38,871 nt of DNA from Aeromonas finlandensis (GCF_000764645.1 NZ_JRGK01000046.1:1-38871), one strand, 5' to 3'; positions 7,447-15,966 are shown, numbered from the stretch's first letter. The notes: a model not told the origin generated them from the letters alone. Made by a program: numbers and translations.

Positions 7447-8613
7447 TCAGACGGTGAAGAACTTGAAGTTGACGAAGGCCACCGCGATGAAGGAGGCAAC
7501 CATGCCGCTGATGCAGAGTACCGCAGGACGGATGGCGGGCCAGCGATGGGTCAGCAGAATGATGGCCAACAGGGTCGGGTAGAGCCCGAACATGTAGCGC
7601 GGCATGGCGTTGAGGCCGGTCATCAGCGGAATGGTGCAGCAGATGAACATCAGAGTCGCCTCGGCCCAGCGCTTCTGACTGAACAGATAGAGGTTCAGGC
7701 ACCAGCCAAAGATCACCATGATGGAGAGGTAGGCCTTGCGACCGCCCAGCTCGAAACCGCTCAGCCACCAGTCCAGCGGGCTGTCCATGTAGCGACCCCA
7801 GGCCACCTGAATATGCTTGAATGCCAGCGCATCACCGGTCAGGTGATAGAGGTAGAGCATGTAGGCAAACAGGCCAAAGGGGATCATCCAGAGGGTGAAT
7901 ACCACCTTGAAGGCCCGCTCGGTGAAGCGGAAAAACTCCCGCCAGCCGTAGGCTTGCAGCGCCAGGATCAGCACCGGGAAGACCATCATCACCCCCAGGT
8001 TGCGGGTACCGGAGATACAGACCCCCAGCAGGGCAACCATCAGCCACTGCTCCCGATAGGCGAACAGGAACATCCCCAGCATCAGCGCCATAAAGGTCGA
8101 CTCGGTATAACCGGAGACGAAGTAGGCGGAGAAGGGAGAGAAGGCGAGCAACCAGACGCCAAAGCGGGCGGTATCATCCCCCAGCTTGAGCTGACGCAAC
8201 ACCAGCAACATCAGCGGCAGGCTGGCGAAGAAGGAGGCGTTGGCCACAATGATGAGGCCGATCAGGCTCTCGACATTGAACAGGTTGGAGATGGCGCCGG
8301 AAACCATCGGATAGAGCGGCATAAAGGCCCAGTTGGCCGCATTGCCCTTGCTCAGCCAGCGCGGGTAGAGGTCGTAGCCGTTTTCGATGATGCGCTGGAA
8401 CCAGACGCAGTCAAACTGGCAATAGGCCTGCAGCGGGCCGATGTCGGGGGAGCCATAGAGCTGGACACCGAAGTAGCCCATGCCATACAGCGCTACCCGG
8501 CTCAGCATGAAGGCGGCGATGATCATCAGCCAGTCACGACCGCTGATGCGCAGTGACGGGCGATAGGGGAGTGCAGCCCCGGTTAGCGGGGCAGTATTGG
8601 TCATATCATTCAT
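7447..8613 (-). CDS. PIG-V-like polytopic membrane glycosyltransferase
   Basis: A 388-residue integral membrane protein with about ten hydrophobic segments. After the first segment a loop holds CQFDCVW, with an acidic residue where polytopic GT-C enzymes carry their catalytic acid, and FMPLYPM resembles the W-x-F-F-P-L-Y-P motif of PIG-V-type mannosyltransferases. Such enzymes take a sugar from a polyprenyl-phosphate donor on the outer face of the inner membrane. It is the last gene of the cassette; its ATG overlaps the TGA of the gtrA-like gene (ATGA), so translation is probably coupled. By position it would be the acceptor-specific transferase (GtrC role). Sugar and acceptor are unknown. 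Confidence 0.75.
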   Translation of the reverse strand: MNDMTNTAPLTGAALPYRPSLRISGRDWLMIIAAFMLSRVALYGMGYFGVQLYGSPDIGPLQAYCQFDCVWFQRIIENGYDLYPRWLSKGNAANWAFMPLYPMVSGAISNLFNVESLIGLIIVANASFFASLPLMLLVLRQLKLGDDTARFGVWLLAFSPFSAYFVSGYTESTFMALMLGMFLFAYREQWLMVALLGVCISGTRNLGVMMVFPVLILALQAYGWREFFRFTERAFKVVFTLWMIPFGLFAYMLYLYHLTGDALAFKHIQVAWGRYMDSPLDWWLSGFELGGRKAYLSIMVIFGWCLNLYLFSQKRWAEATLMFICCTIPLMTGLNAMPRYMFGLYPTLLAIILLTHRWPAIRPAVLCISGMVASFIAVAFVNFKFFTV

Positions 8614-8984
8614 CAGGCAAAAACCCAGACGCGAGAGAGAACGTAAGTGAGGACGGTAACCGTCAGGGTGGCGATGACCACCGGCAGCAGACCGGAGAGC
8701 CCCGCAAACAGCAGGCCGCTCAGGATCAGGTTACGCACCGCCAGCGAGAAGAGGGCGACCAGCAGAAACTTGCTGGCGGCTCCCTGCTTCTGGAAGGTGA
8801 TGTAGCGGTGACCAAAGAAGGAGAACCAGAACGCGATGGCAAAAGCCAGCGTGGTAACCAGATGCTCCGAGATGGTTGGCCAGGTATGAAACAGTGCGAT
8901 GGAGGTGCCAAGATCGACGAGGGTAGCCCCCCCGCCGACAAAACCGAAACGTACCAGCCGCCAGAATTCCTCGCGGGAGATCAT
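8613..8984 (-). CDS. GtrA-family flippase-like membrane protein
   Basis: A 123-residue protein with four hydrophobic segments and the family pattern: an N-terminal LVRFGFVGGGATLVDLG, a central arginine-bearing GHRYITF, and a C-terminal TYVLSRVWVFA. GtrA proteins are thought to flip polyprenyl-phosphate-linked sugars across the inner membrane. It overlaps both neighbours by ATGA junctions (8981-8984 upstream, 8613-8616 downstream), which ties the three genes into one transcript with coupled translation. It sits between the donor-synthesising GT2 enzyme and the putative outer-face transferase, as in serotype-converting gtrABC clusters. Confidence 0.9.
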   Translation of the reverse strand: MISREEFWRLVRFGFVGGGATLVDLGTSIALFHTWPTISEHLVTTLAFAIAFWFSFFGHRYITFQKQGAASKFLLVALFSLAVRNLILSGLLFAGLSGLLPVVIATLTVTVLTYVLSRVWVFA

Positions 8985-10000
8985 TGAGGCGCTTGCTCCT
9001 GCTTATCTTGCTGTTCTTTTACATCATCCGGCTTTTTATTGGCATCCCGCTTGGCGTACTCGCCATAGATACCTTCGATGAGGTAGACGGGACGCTGCTT
9101 CACTTCCACAAACATGCGGCCGATGTACTCGCCGATGATGCCCAGCGACAACAGCTGGATACCGCCGAGGAACAGCACCACGGACATCAGGGAGGCGTAA
9201 CCGGGCACGTCGATGCCGAAGAAGAGCACCTGAGTGATGATTTTCAGGATGTAGAGGAAGGCAACCAGCGAGACACTTACCCCCACATAGCTCCAGACTC
9301 GCAGCGGCCAGCTGGAGAAGCTGAGCAGACCATCGAGGGCGAAGTTCCACAGTTTCCAGTAGTTGAACTTGGTTTCACCGGCGTGACGGGCAGGGCGCTC
9401 GTAGGGGACGCCAACGGCACGGAAACCGGCCCAGGCGAACAGACCCTTCATGAAGCGGTTGCGCTCGGGCAGTTGCTTGATTGCCTCGACCACGCGGCGA
9501 TCGATCAGGCGGAAGTCACCGGCATTCTCCGGCAGCTTGGTGCTGGTGGAGAGGGCGTTGAAGAAACGGTAGAAACCTCCGGCAGTCAGGCGCTTCATCG
9601 GAGTATCGGCGCTGCGATCGACCCGGATGCCGTAGACGGTGTCATAGTCACCGGTTTGCCACAGTTTGACGAATTCCAGGATCAGGGCGGGCGGGTCTTG
9701 CAGATCCACGTCCATCGGCACGATGGCATCCCCTTTGGCCTGATGCAGGCCTGCGGTCATTGCCGCTTCCTTGCCGAAGTTGCGGGCCAGGTTGACCAGG
9801 GTCACGCGCGGGTCGCGGGCGATGGCCTGCTCGACCACCTCACGGGTGCGGTCACGGCTGCCATCGTTGACGAATACAATTTCAAGCTGGTCTTTCAGCG
9901 GGGCGAGTTCATTGTCTATCGCGTTGATGAAGGCATCGATGCTCTCTTCCTCGTTGTAAACGGGAACGACCAGAGAGAGTCGAAAATCTGGATGCGACAT
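8981..10000 (-). CDS. GT2 polyprenyl-phosphate glycosyltransferase, GtrB-like
   Basis: A 339-residue family-2 glycosyltransferase. The N-terminal GT-A domain starts with LSLVVPVYNEEESID, has the metal and donor motif DVDLQDPP near residue 97, and continues to about residue 230. Two membrane segments follow (about 235-300), then the cytoplasmic EYIGRMFVEVKQRPVYLIEG typical of GtrB, and a lysine/glutamine-rich tail. These enzymes move a sugar from a nucleotide donor to undecaprenyl phosphate on the cytoplasmic face. The start at 10000 follows a spaced AAGGAC. It overlaps gtrA by 4 bp and lies 55 bp after the unknown membrane-anchored gene. An ArnC-like specificity cannot be excluded, but the GtrA neighbour favours the GtrB role. 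Confidence 0.88.
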   Translation of the reverse strand: MSHPDFRLSLVVPVYNEEESIDAFINAIDNELAPLKDQLEIVFVNDGSRDRTREVVEQAIARDPRVTLVNLARNFGKEAAMTAGLHQAKGDAIVPMDVDLQDPPALILEFVKLWQTGDYDTVYGIRVDRSADTPMKRLTAGGFYRFFNALSTSTKLPENAGDFRLIDRRVVEAIKQLPERNRFMKGLFAWAGFRAVGVPYERPARHAGETKFNYWKLWNFALDGLLSFSSWPLRVWSYVGVSVSLVAFLYILKIITQVLFFGIDVPGYASLMSVVLFLGGIQLLSLGIIGEYIGRMFVEVKQRPVYLIEGIYGEYAKRDANKKPDDVKEQQDKQEQAPQ

Positions 10001-10055
10001 AAGAACGTCCTTATTTGGGATAGTTGTTTTTATTAAATGGTGTTCGGGTCAAGAT

Positions 10056-10601
10056 TCACTGGGCAACGGTCAAGCGCACCGACTGCACATTGATGGGGGT
10101 AGGTGCCGAGAGCGCCAGAAAGTTGGGGCGCTTGGGATCTGCAGTGAGCGAGTCACCCGGCAGACTGAGACGGATTTCATTGATACCCGCTTTGGCCAGC
10201 TTCACCGTGGTGGTGAAGTCGTGACCCAGCGCCACTTTCAACAGGGCCCCGGCTTCCGGGCTGTTGATGCGGGCGTGTACGGTGAGCTGATCCGGATTGG
10301 CCGACTGTTTGGGCAGCACGAAATAGAGACCGCCCTGACCGGTGAGCAGGGTTCCTTCATCGCTCGGCTTCTTGGCCCAGCCTTCGCTGGAGAGGAAGCG
10401 GCTCGGTTTGGTCAGATTGAGCTCGTTACCCGGCTGATAGGTCATGCTGGAGTTGTGTTCCCAGAAGCGGGTCTTGCCTTCCAGATAATAGAGCTTGTAG
10501 GCCAGGCTCACGTTGGGGTGAGCAGCCAGATAGAGGGTGTAAAGATAAAAACCGCTTAACGCCATAATGGCTGTCAAAAAACCGAACTTTTTGTACGTCA
10601 T
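10056..10601 (-). CDS. Unknown membrane-anchored protein, first gene of the gtr-like cassette
   Basis: A 181-residue protein I do not recognise. A single hydrophobic segment at about residues 5-27 is probably an uncleaved anchor, leaving some 150 residues in the periplasm. That part looks like alternating beta strands with few cysteines (HARINSPEAGALLKVAL, NEIRLSLPGD), which suggests a beta-sandwich, perhaps a carbohydrate-binding fold; this is a guess from composition. The start at 10601 gives the first compact frame, with GAGAG upstream; an in-frame ATG at 10703 is less likely because it lies between the candidate promoter and this start. Its place at the head of the cassette suggests a role in presenting or recognising the glycosylation acceptor. 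Confidence 0.7.
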   Translation of the reverse strand: MTYKKFGFLTAIMALSGFYLYTLYLAAHPNVSLAYKLYYLEGKTRFWEHNSSMTYQPGNELNLTKPSRFLSSEGWAKKPSDEGTLLTGQGGLYFVLPKQSANPDQLTVHARINSPEAGALLKVALGHDFTTTVKLAKAGINEIRLSLPGDSLTADPKRPNFLALSAPTPINVQSVRLTVAQ

Positions 10602-10928
10602 ATCACTCTCTAGGCCTGACAAAAAATGGGTAGGCTGATGTCGCGCATATGCTAATCCAATTGCAAAAAAAGCATAGTGGATCACAAAAAAATATTTGGT
10701 CACATATTAACCCCTTTTGTCCTCGGTTCCAAATATTGCGCTCTTTATTGTTAATAATGCCAACAAGAGATAAGTCTCTGATGACACAGGCATGACGATA
10801 CCAGATCGCAATCAGACTCATGCTATTGGCAGCGTCATATTCTTGCGGATACGTATTGTGATGCGGGCTCTATCGCCATTTTGCAGGTGCCGCTTTATGA
10901 TGGCGCATCTTTCTGTCAAGGATGACTT
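10602..10928. other. AT-rich intergenic region between gtr cassette and solute-binding protein gene
   Basis: This 327-bp divergent region is clearly richer in A and T than its surroundings and holds no gene I would accept. It contains the likely cassette promoter (10704-10732). I found no convincing promoter for the plus-strand gene, only its ribosome-binding site (AAGGA, 7 bases before 10929). The composition could mark silenced or more recently acquired DNA. Confidence 0.5.
10704..10732 (-). promoter_or_regulatory. Sigma-70-like promoter of the gtr-like cassette
   Basis: On the minus strand, TTGGAA (10732-10727), a 17-bp spacer, then TAATAT (10709-10704). The -10 hexamer ends about 100 bp before the first gene of the cassette, leaving a long untranslated leader. 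Confidence 0.5.
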
Positions 10929-11693
10929 ATGAAGTGGATATTCCATGTCTGGCTGCTCGTCTGCTGGGCTCCGCTCGCCTCTGCCGCCAGCCTCTGTCCC
11001 ACCCCCATCAAGGTTGGCTTCGATAACTGGCCCCCCTATCACTATCACGATGCTGATTCGCCCAAGCAGGTGCACGGCTATGCGGCCGAGGTGCTCTCTG
11101 CCGTGCTGGCTAAAATGGGCTGCAAAATCGATTATCTGGAGTTGCCATGGAAACGGGTGCTTCAGGAGATGGAGTTCGGCGGGGTTGATATGGCGATGGA
11201 GGCCAATATCAACCAAGAGCGCAGCCGTTATGCCTATTTCTCTGACCCCTATAATCCGGGACGGACCTTGCTGTGGGTCCGCAAGGGCAGCAACTATCAG
11301 GAGCAGGATCTCGCCAGCTGGCTTGCCAAGGGCTACACACTGGGGATCACCAAGGAGTATTTCTACGGTGATGAGGTGATGGCCTTGCTGGGGCGTTATG
11401 CCAAGCAGGTGAGTGCGGTGAGCGATAAGCAGAATTATGAGAAGCTGGCCCGGGGACGTATTGACGGATTCCTTGGCGACATGCTGGCCACGCCCAGCGG
11501 GCTTGCCAAGGAGGGGATGGGGGGGCAATTCTCCTATCACCCTATGGTGGTATATGAATCGCCAAGCTTTTTTATGATGAGCAAGCGCAGCCTGTCCCCT
11601 CAATTTTTGCAGCATTTCAATCAGGCATTAGCGGAATTCAAGGCCAGCGACGAGTATGACATTATCTGGCGACGCTATGCCCCGGGGAACTAG
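10929..11693 (+). CDS. Periplasmic solute-binding protein, SBP_bac_3 family
   Basis: A 254-residue protein with a signal peptide cut near residue 19 (ASA-AS). The mature part has the two-lobed family-3 pattern: KVGFDNWPPY at the start of lobe 1, then GYAAEVLSAVL and GGVDMAM, a hinge crossing near YTLGITKEYF, and GRIDGFLGDM in lobe 2. Members bind amino acids or related polar compounds for ABC importers, or act as sensory domains. No permease or ATPase gene is nearby, so the partner is elsewhere or absent. Many such orphans in Aeromonas and Vibrio are annotated only as transporter-substrate-binding-domain proteins. Ligand unknown. Confidence 0.85.
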   Translation: MKWIFHVWLLVCWAPLASAASLCPTPIKVGFDNWPPYHYHDADSPKQVHGYAAEVLSAVLAKMGCKIDYLELPWKRVLQEMEFGGVDMAMEANINQERSRYAYFSDPYNPGRTLLWVRKGSNYQEQDLASWLAKGYTLGITKEYFYGDEVMALLGRYAKQVSAVSDKQNYEKLARGRIDGFLGDMLATPSGLAKEGMGGQFSYHPMVVYESPSFFMMSKRSLSPQFLQHFNQALAEFKASDEYDIIWRRYAPGN

Positions 11694-11772
11694 CAAAGTG
11701 ATCGCCATTCACGCATCATGAGCGGCCTGTTGATCAGGTCTGACAGAGTGCATAAACCGTTTCGAGGTGTCC

Positions 11773-13257
11773 ATGGGGATGAAGTATTGGCTGGCTCTTG
11801 CCAACCTGGTGTGGCTGGGATGTTTGCCCGCCGGCGTGGTACATGCAGCCGAATCACACGTTGTGATGGCTGCCAGCGAAACCCGGCATGACTGGTATCA
11901 GGGCAGTCAGGCCGAACAGGCCCGTATCGAGTTGGAGCAACAGTTGCAAGAGGCTGTATTGGCCCAACTCCATCCCGATTTCTTCACGTTGTGGAAACGC
12001 CTGCAGGCGGCTCCGGCTGCCAAGCGGGGTGCCATCTATGACGAGGCATTTACCAAACTGGCCCGTTTTCAGCATGCCTGGCGGGGGATGGATCTGGTCT
12101 CTCGCGAGCAGATGAAGACCCTCAAGCTCGATTTGAACCGCCCCGTGGTAAACAAACCCAGCGAGGAGGACCTGCTCACTCAGGTGAAATCCTTGCGTCC
12201 CCAGGTAGCGGAATACGAAGCGGTACGGGCAAAAGTACACAAGCTGCTGGCGATGCCGATGGCCAGCAAGTGGCCGACGCTCGATATGCCGACCCTGCGT
12301 GCCGGAGATAGCTCTGCTGCACTGGGCCAGCTTCGTGCCATGCTCAACGAGCTGGGCGACAGCGCCCCGAGCCACGGTGACCTGATTTATGATGGCGATA
12401 CCGAGCAGGCCGTCAAACAGTTCCAGCGTCGTCATGGCCTCACCGCGGACGGTATCATCGGCCGCCAGACCCGCTCCTGGCTCAATACCGGCCCGCAGGT
12501 GCGCGCCAGCTTGCTGCTGCGCAACCTGTGGCGCCGCGATCTGGTGGATCAGCTCGCCAGTGGCCGCTACGTACTGGTCAATATTCCCGACTACCGCCTG
12601 AGTGTGGTGGAGTCCGGCAGCGAGGTGTTCACCAGCCGGGTCATCGTCGGCAAGGAGCAGCGGGCCACCCCCATTCTGGCCAGCGAGATCCGCTCCATCG
12701 TACTCAACCCCTCCTGGCATGTGCCGCGCTCGATCCTGAGCAAGGACATTCTGCCCAAGCTGGGCCGTGATCCTGCCTACCTCAATCGCGAGCAGTTCGA
12801 GGTGATCGATAGCGAGGGCAACCCGGTGCAGTTCACCGAAGAGGGGTGGCATCAGGCGCTGGCCGCCGGTTTCCCCTATCGCCTGCGGCAAAAACCGGGT
12901 GATCACAATGCCCTGGGTCGCTACAAGTTCTACCTGCCCAACAATGACGCCATCTATCTGCACTCCACCCCGCGCAAGGCGCTGTTCGAGCAGGGGGCGC
13001 GCGCCTTCAGTTCGGGCTGCATCCGGGTGGAACATGCGGACGATCTGGCCGAGCTGTTGCTGGCAGATTCCCGCTATCAGCCGGACAAGGTGGCCAATAT
13101 CCTCAAGGAGAGCCAGACCAAATGGTTGCCGCTCACCACGCCGATCCCGGTCTTTACCGTCTACTGGAGCAGCTGGATCGACGAAAATGGTCGCCAGCAA
13201 CTGCGCAACGACATCTACGGATTTGATCGGGTCAGCTTCCAGAGCCGCCTGCTGTGA
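11773..13257 (+). CDS. ldtD: L,D-transpeptidase, YcbB/LdtD type
   Basis: A 494-residue periplasmic enzyme (E. coli LdtD is 615). A signal peptide is followed by a helical N-terminal region, a PG_binding_1 module (about 170-240, with DGDTEQAVKQFQRRHGLTADG), and a YkuD catalytic domain (about 260-430). The active-site motif is FSSGCIRVE with Cys416, preceded by LHSTP. LdtD forms 3-3 crosslinks between diaminopimelate residues of peptidoglycan. I chose ATG 11773, 5 bases after GAGG; GTG 11767 and ATG 11779 are also possible. mepK follows, the same order as ycbB-ycbK in E. coli, but here a terminator separates them. The shorter length reflects the region before the catalytic domain. Confidence 0.88.
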   Translation: MGMKYWLALANLVWLGCLPAGVVHAAESHVVMAASETRHDWYQGSQAEQARIELEQQLQEAVLAQLHPDFFTLWKRLQAAPAAKRGAIYDEAFTKLARFQHAWRGMDLVSREQMKTLKLDLNRPVVNKPSEEDLLTQVKSLRPQVAEYEAVRAKVHKLLAMPMASKWPTLDMPTLRAGDSSAALGQLRAMLNELGDSAPSHGDLIYDGDTEQAVKQFQRRHGLTADGIIGRQTRSWLNTGPQVRASLLLRNLWRRDLVDQLASGRYVLVNIPDYRLSVVESGSEVFTSRVIVGKEQRATPILASEIRSIVLNPSWHVPRSILSKDILPKLGRDPAYLNREQFEVIDSEGNPVQFTEEGWHQALAAGFPYRLRQKPGDHNALGRYKFYLPNNDAIYLHSTPRKALFEQGARAFSSGCIRVEHADDLAELLLADSRYQPDKVANILKESQTKWLPLTTPIPVFTVYWSSWIDENGRQQLRNDIYGFDRVSFQSRLL

Positions 13258-13273
13258 TCCCTGCCACAGAGTG

Positions 13274-13299
13274 AAAAGCCCGGCCTGTGCCGGGCTTTT
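13274..13299 (+). terminator. Terminator after ldtD
   Basis: An 11-bp perfect stem (AAAAGCCCGGC at 13274-13284, GCCGGGCTTTT at 13289-13299) with loop CTGT, 17 bp past the ldtD stop. Confidence 0.85.
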
Positions 13300-13316
13300 C
13301 TATGGGCGATTGAGGT

Positions 13317-13346
13317 TTGACAGGGCCCCCCGCCGGAGGGTAGTTT
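13317..13346 (+). promoter_or_regulatory. Possible promoter of mepK
   Basis: A consensus TTGACA (13317-13322) is followed 18 bp on by TAGTTT, a weak -10. It lies just after the ldtD terminator and about 63 bp before mepK, which would otherwise have no promoter. Confidence 0.35.
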
Positions 13347-13408
13347 CAAGCGCCTGTATCAAATTCACTCAGTGACCTTATTCACAACTATTTTCGCTTG
13401 AATCTGCG

Positions 13409-13969
13409 ATGGACGAACCCCTTATGCTGGAACAAGAGATAAGTCGACGTCGCCTGTTGTTGGGAGCCGGTTGCCTGCTGGGCAGCTCGCTGATCTCCTT
13501 CCCTGCACTGGCAAGCCGCAGTACCACCGGGCGTGAACTCAGTTTCTTCAATCTCAATACCGGCGAGCGGGTGCGTGCCAGTTATTGGGAGAATGGCCAC
13601 TATCTGAGCGACGGGTTGGCCGAGCTCAACCACATCTTCCGCGATTACCGGCGCAACGAAGTGTTCAACATCGACAAGAAGCTGTTTGATCAGCTGTTCC
13701 TGTTGCAGCACAAACTGGGTCGGCGCAGCGAAATCCAGCTGATCTCCGGCTATCGCGCCCCGGCGACCAATCGTCAGAAGCGCCACAAGAGCCGCGGCGT
13801 GGCCAAGCACAGCTACCACACCCTGGGGCAGGCGGTGGATGTGCGGATCCCCGGCGTACAGCTGGCCCATCTGCGCAAGGCGGCCCTCAATCTCAAAGTG
13901 GGTGGGGTCGGTTACTATCCCCGTGACAACTTCGTTCACCTCGATACCGGCCCGGTCCGCAGCTGGTAA
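13409..13969 (+). CDS. mepK: Murein DD-endopeptidase MepK-like (DUF882, M15 fold)
   Basis: A 186-residue protein with a twin-arginine signal (SRRRLLLGAG, residues 12-21, then a hydrophobic stretch ending ALAS), so it is probably exported by Tat as E. coli YcbK is. The mature part is a peptidase M15A-like domain. Zinc ligands are visible as His137 and Asp144 in SYHTLGQAVDVRI and His177 in NFVHLDTGPV, matching the H-x6-D ... H pattern. MepK cuts 4-3 and 3-3 crosslinks, opening the wall for growth. ATG 13424 is an alternative start; neither has a strong ribosome-binding site. The pairing with ldtD supports the assignment: one enzyme makes 3-3 links and the other removes them. Confidence 0.88.
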   Translation: MDEPLMLEQEISRRRLLLGAGCLLGSSLISFPALASRSTTGRELSFFNLNTGERVRASYWENGHYLSDGLAELNHIFRDYRRNEVFNIDKKLFDQLFLLQHKLGRRSEIQLISGYRAPATNRQKRHKSRGVAKHSYHTLGQAVDVRIPGVQLAHLRKAALNLKVGGVGYYPRDNFVHLDTGPVRSW

Positions 13970-14016
13970 AGGGGTTGGCAAGCTGCCAAGCTCTTCCCAC
14001 CAGTGAGGAGATAGCG

Positions 14017-14268
14017 ATGAAAAAGATAGTGATTGGCGGCCTGATCGCCCTGTTGTTGACCGGTTGCAGCAAGCTCAACCGCGAAAATTACGACCAGTTG
14101 AAGATGGGGATGAGTTACGCCGAGGCCAGCACCATTCTGGGCAAGGCGGAGCGCTGTGATGATGCGCTGGGCACCACCAGCTGCCTCTGGGGCGGGGAAG
14201 GGAAGAACATCAAGATCCGCTTTATCGCCGACAAGGCGACCTTCTTCAGCTCGGAAGGGATTAACTGA
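14017..14268 (+). CDS. Small lipoprotein, DUF3862/BLIP-like fold
   Basis: An 83-residue protein. Residues 1-18 form a lipoprotein signal ending in the lipobox LLTGC, with serine after the cysteine, which favours the outer membrane. The mature part matches the DUF3862-type pattern: YDQLKMGMSYAEASTILG, then a CLW strand and IKIRFIADKATFFSSEG. SmpA/BamE- and BLIP-like folds share this helix-then-sheet build; the function is unknown. I start at 14017 because GAGGAG lies 7 bases upstream; the frame is open to 13975. It begins 47 bp after mepK and may be cotranscribed with it. A terminator follows. Confidence 0.8.
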   Translation: MKKIVIGGLIALLLTGCSKLNRENYDQLKMGMSYAEASTILGKAERCDDALGTTSCLWGGEGKNIKIRFIADKATFFSSEGIN

Positions 14269-14302
14269 GCCGTAACTGGGTTGCTCAAACAGCACAGCCA
14301 TG

Positions 14303-14329
14303 AAAAAAGCGCCACCCGGGCGCTTTTTT
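14303..14329. terminator. Bidirectional terminator after the small lipoprotein gene
   Basis: A stem AAAAAAGCGCC (14303-14313) with GGCGCTTTTTT (14319-14329). A-run and T-run flanks allow use by both the plus-strand lipoprotein gene and the minus-strand UPF0126 gene. Confidence 0.8.
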
Positions 14330-14370
14330 GTTGTTCGCAATTCATGCCACCTGGCCAGAAACTGGCGTAC

Positions 14371-14985
14371 TCAGTGGGTGGCGTACTGATAGTTGAAGGT
14401 GGGTAGTCCCCACTTGAAGCGTACCGCCAGCAGTCGCAGTACAAAGCCGATCCCGATGGAACCGAACGCTGCCCAGTTGGTCGGCAAGCCCTGATCCAGC
14501 GCCAGACAGTAGAGCGCTGCGGTGATCAGCGAAATGGCCGCATAGAGCTCGCGACGAAACACCAGCGGAATGCGCTGGCAGAGCAGGTCCCGCAGCACCC
14601 CGCCAAACACCCCGGTCACCACCGCCATGATGCAGGCAATACCGGCGCCGTGGCCCATATCCAGTGCACGGGCCGCGCCAAAGATAGAGAAGACCACCAG
14701 TCCCAGGGCATCGAGGGCCATGAACAGCTTGCCGAGATAGCGCATCAGGGGGGCGGAGACCACACCCGCCATCGCAGCAGCGGCAACCAGCAGCACATAT
14801 TCCGGATGCTCAATCCAGAGCAGCGGATAGTGGCCCAGCAGCACATCGCGAATGGTACCGCCACCGATGGCCGTCGCCGAGGCGATGATTACCACACCAA
14901 ACAGATCCATCCGTCGCCGACCCGCAGCCAGTGCGCCGGTCATCCCTTCGGCCACCAGGCCCACCAAGAAGAGTGCATGTAACAT
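14371..14985 (-). CDS. UPF0126/TRIC-family membrane protein, YicG-like
   Basis: A 204-residue protein with about seven hydrophobic segments, built from two repeated halves. Each half has a glycine-rich motif followed by Arg-Asp: [15 protein letters not shown] near residue 45 and [16 protein letters not shown] near residue 125, the second followed by VFRRELYA. This is the bacterial homologue of trimeric intracellular cation channels; some relatives are reported as glycine transporters. Substrate here is unknown. The start at 14985 has only a weak GGGA upstream. It stands alone, convergent with the lipoprotein gene and followed (on its own strand) by the shared terminator. Confidence 0.85.
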   Translation of the reverse strand: MLHALFLVGLVAEGMTGALAAGRRRMDLFGVVIIASATAIGGGTIRDVLLGHYPLLWIEHPEYVLLVAAAAMAGVVSAPLMRYLGKLFMALDALGLVVFSIFGAARALDMGHGAGIACIMAVVTGVFGGVLRDLLCQRIPLVFRRELYAAISLITAALYCLALDQGLPTNWAAFGSIGIGFVLRLLAVRFKWGLPTFNYQYATH

Positions 14986-15085
14986 GAGATATCCCAGGGA
15001 ACGAGAAAGGCCCGCATCCTACCAACTCGTGTTATATGGGACAAGCAATCGAATGCATGCATTAATTTAATTCATGCTAAATGCG

Positions 15086-15113
15086 AAAAAGGCACCGTTT
15101 CGGGTGCCTTTTT
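15086..15113 (-). terminator. Terminator after cysZ
   Basis: Stem AAAAAGGCACC (15086-15096) with GGTGCCTTTTT (15103-15113), 18 bp beyond the cysZ stop on the minus strand. Confidence 0.8.
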
Positions 15114-15131
15114 CTAATCAATGTTCAAGGG

Positions 15132-15896
15132 TTAGCGCCCCAACTGCTCCTGCCGGTAGTGATCGACCCACATGGCGGTGGCGCCACAGATGGCGACCGG
15201 CATCACGAAGAGGTTAACCACCGGAATGGCGGAGAAGAGGGTGACCAACGCGCCAAAGCTCAGGCACTTGCCGCGGCGTTGCTTCAAGGCATCGCGCATG
15301 GTGATGAAGCCGATCTTGTGGTTGTCGAACGGATAGTCGACGTACTGGATAGCCATCATCCAGGCGCTGAACAGGAACCAGAGCACCGGCGCCAGGGTCT
15401 GGCCCACCACCGGGATCAGGAACAGGATCAGGCAGCCGATGGCCTTGGGCAGGTAGTACTTCAGCTTGGTCCATTCACGGCCGAAGGTGCGCGGCACATC
15501 CTTGACGATATCCAGCATGCCGCTGTCATTGGCGGGCTGGCCGGTGAGGATCTGCTCCACTTTCTCCGCCAGCAGGCCGTTGAAGGGGGCTGCGACCCAG
15601 TTGGCGACCGAGCTGAAGATAAAGGAGAAGACCACCAGTATGGTGATGAGGGCGATGGGCCACAGCAGATAGTCCAGCCAGTCGAGCCAGGCGGGGATCT
15701 GCTGATGGAGCCAGGCGAACAGGCCGTCCAGTTGCAGCAGCAGGGCATAGAAGGCCCCGGCAAACAGCACGAAGTTGACCAGCAGGGGGATCAGCACAAA
15801 GGTGCGGATGCCCGGTTGGCGAATAAGGGAAAACCCGCGCAGGAAGTAGTCTGCACCGCTGATTGAATCTTTGACCATATGGGGTGATTGGCTCAT
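15132..15896 (-). CDS. cysZ: Sulfate transporter CysZ
   Basis: A 254-residue inner-membrane protein (E. coli CysZ is 253). Typical features are the early [18 protein letters not shown], several hydrophobic helices, [10 protein letters not shown], and late [11 protein letters not shown] and [29 protein letters not shown]. CysZ imports sulfate for cysteine synthesis. The open frame begins at 15932, but the ATG at 15896 has GGAG 5 bases upstream. It is divergent from smc, and in E. coli too cysZ borders the zipA-ligA pair, which supports both names. The shared upstream region holds the duplicated smc promoter. Confidence 0.93.
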   Translation of the reverse strand: MSQSPHMVKDSISGADYFLRGFSLIRQPGIRTFVLIPLLVNFVLFAGAFYALLLQLDGLFAWLHQQIPAWLDWLDYLLWPIALITILVVFSFIFSSVANWVAAPFNGLLAEKVEQILTGQPANDSGMLDIVKDVPRTFGREWTKLKYYLPKAIGCLILFLIPVVGQTLAPVLWFLFSAWMMAIQYVDYPFDNHKIGFITMRDALKQRRGKCLSFGALVTLFSAIPVVNLFVMPVAICGATAMWVDHYRQEQLGR

Positions 15897-15928
15897 GTGA
15901 GCTCCATCTATGCATGGGAGAACTGCCA

Positions 15929-15966
15929 GCATATTACAAACAAGCCTTTGATTTGGTAAAGTCGCC
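15929..15966 (+). promoter_or_regulatory. Upstream copy of the duplicated smc promoter
   Basis: TTACAA (15934-15939), a 17-bp spacer and TAAAGT (15957-15962) with an extended -10 TGG. The whole segment recurs at 16027-16069, with GCATATTACAAACAA at the left of both copies and GATTTGGTAAA(A/G)TCGCC at the right. Confidence 0.55.
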
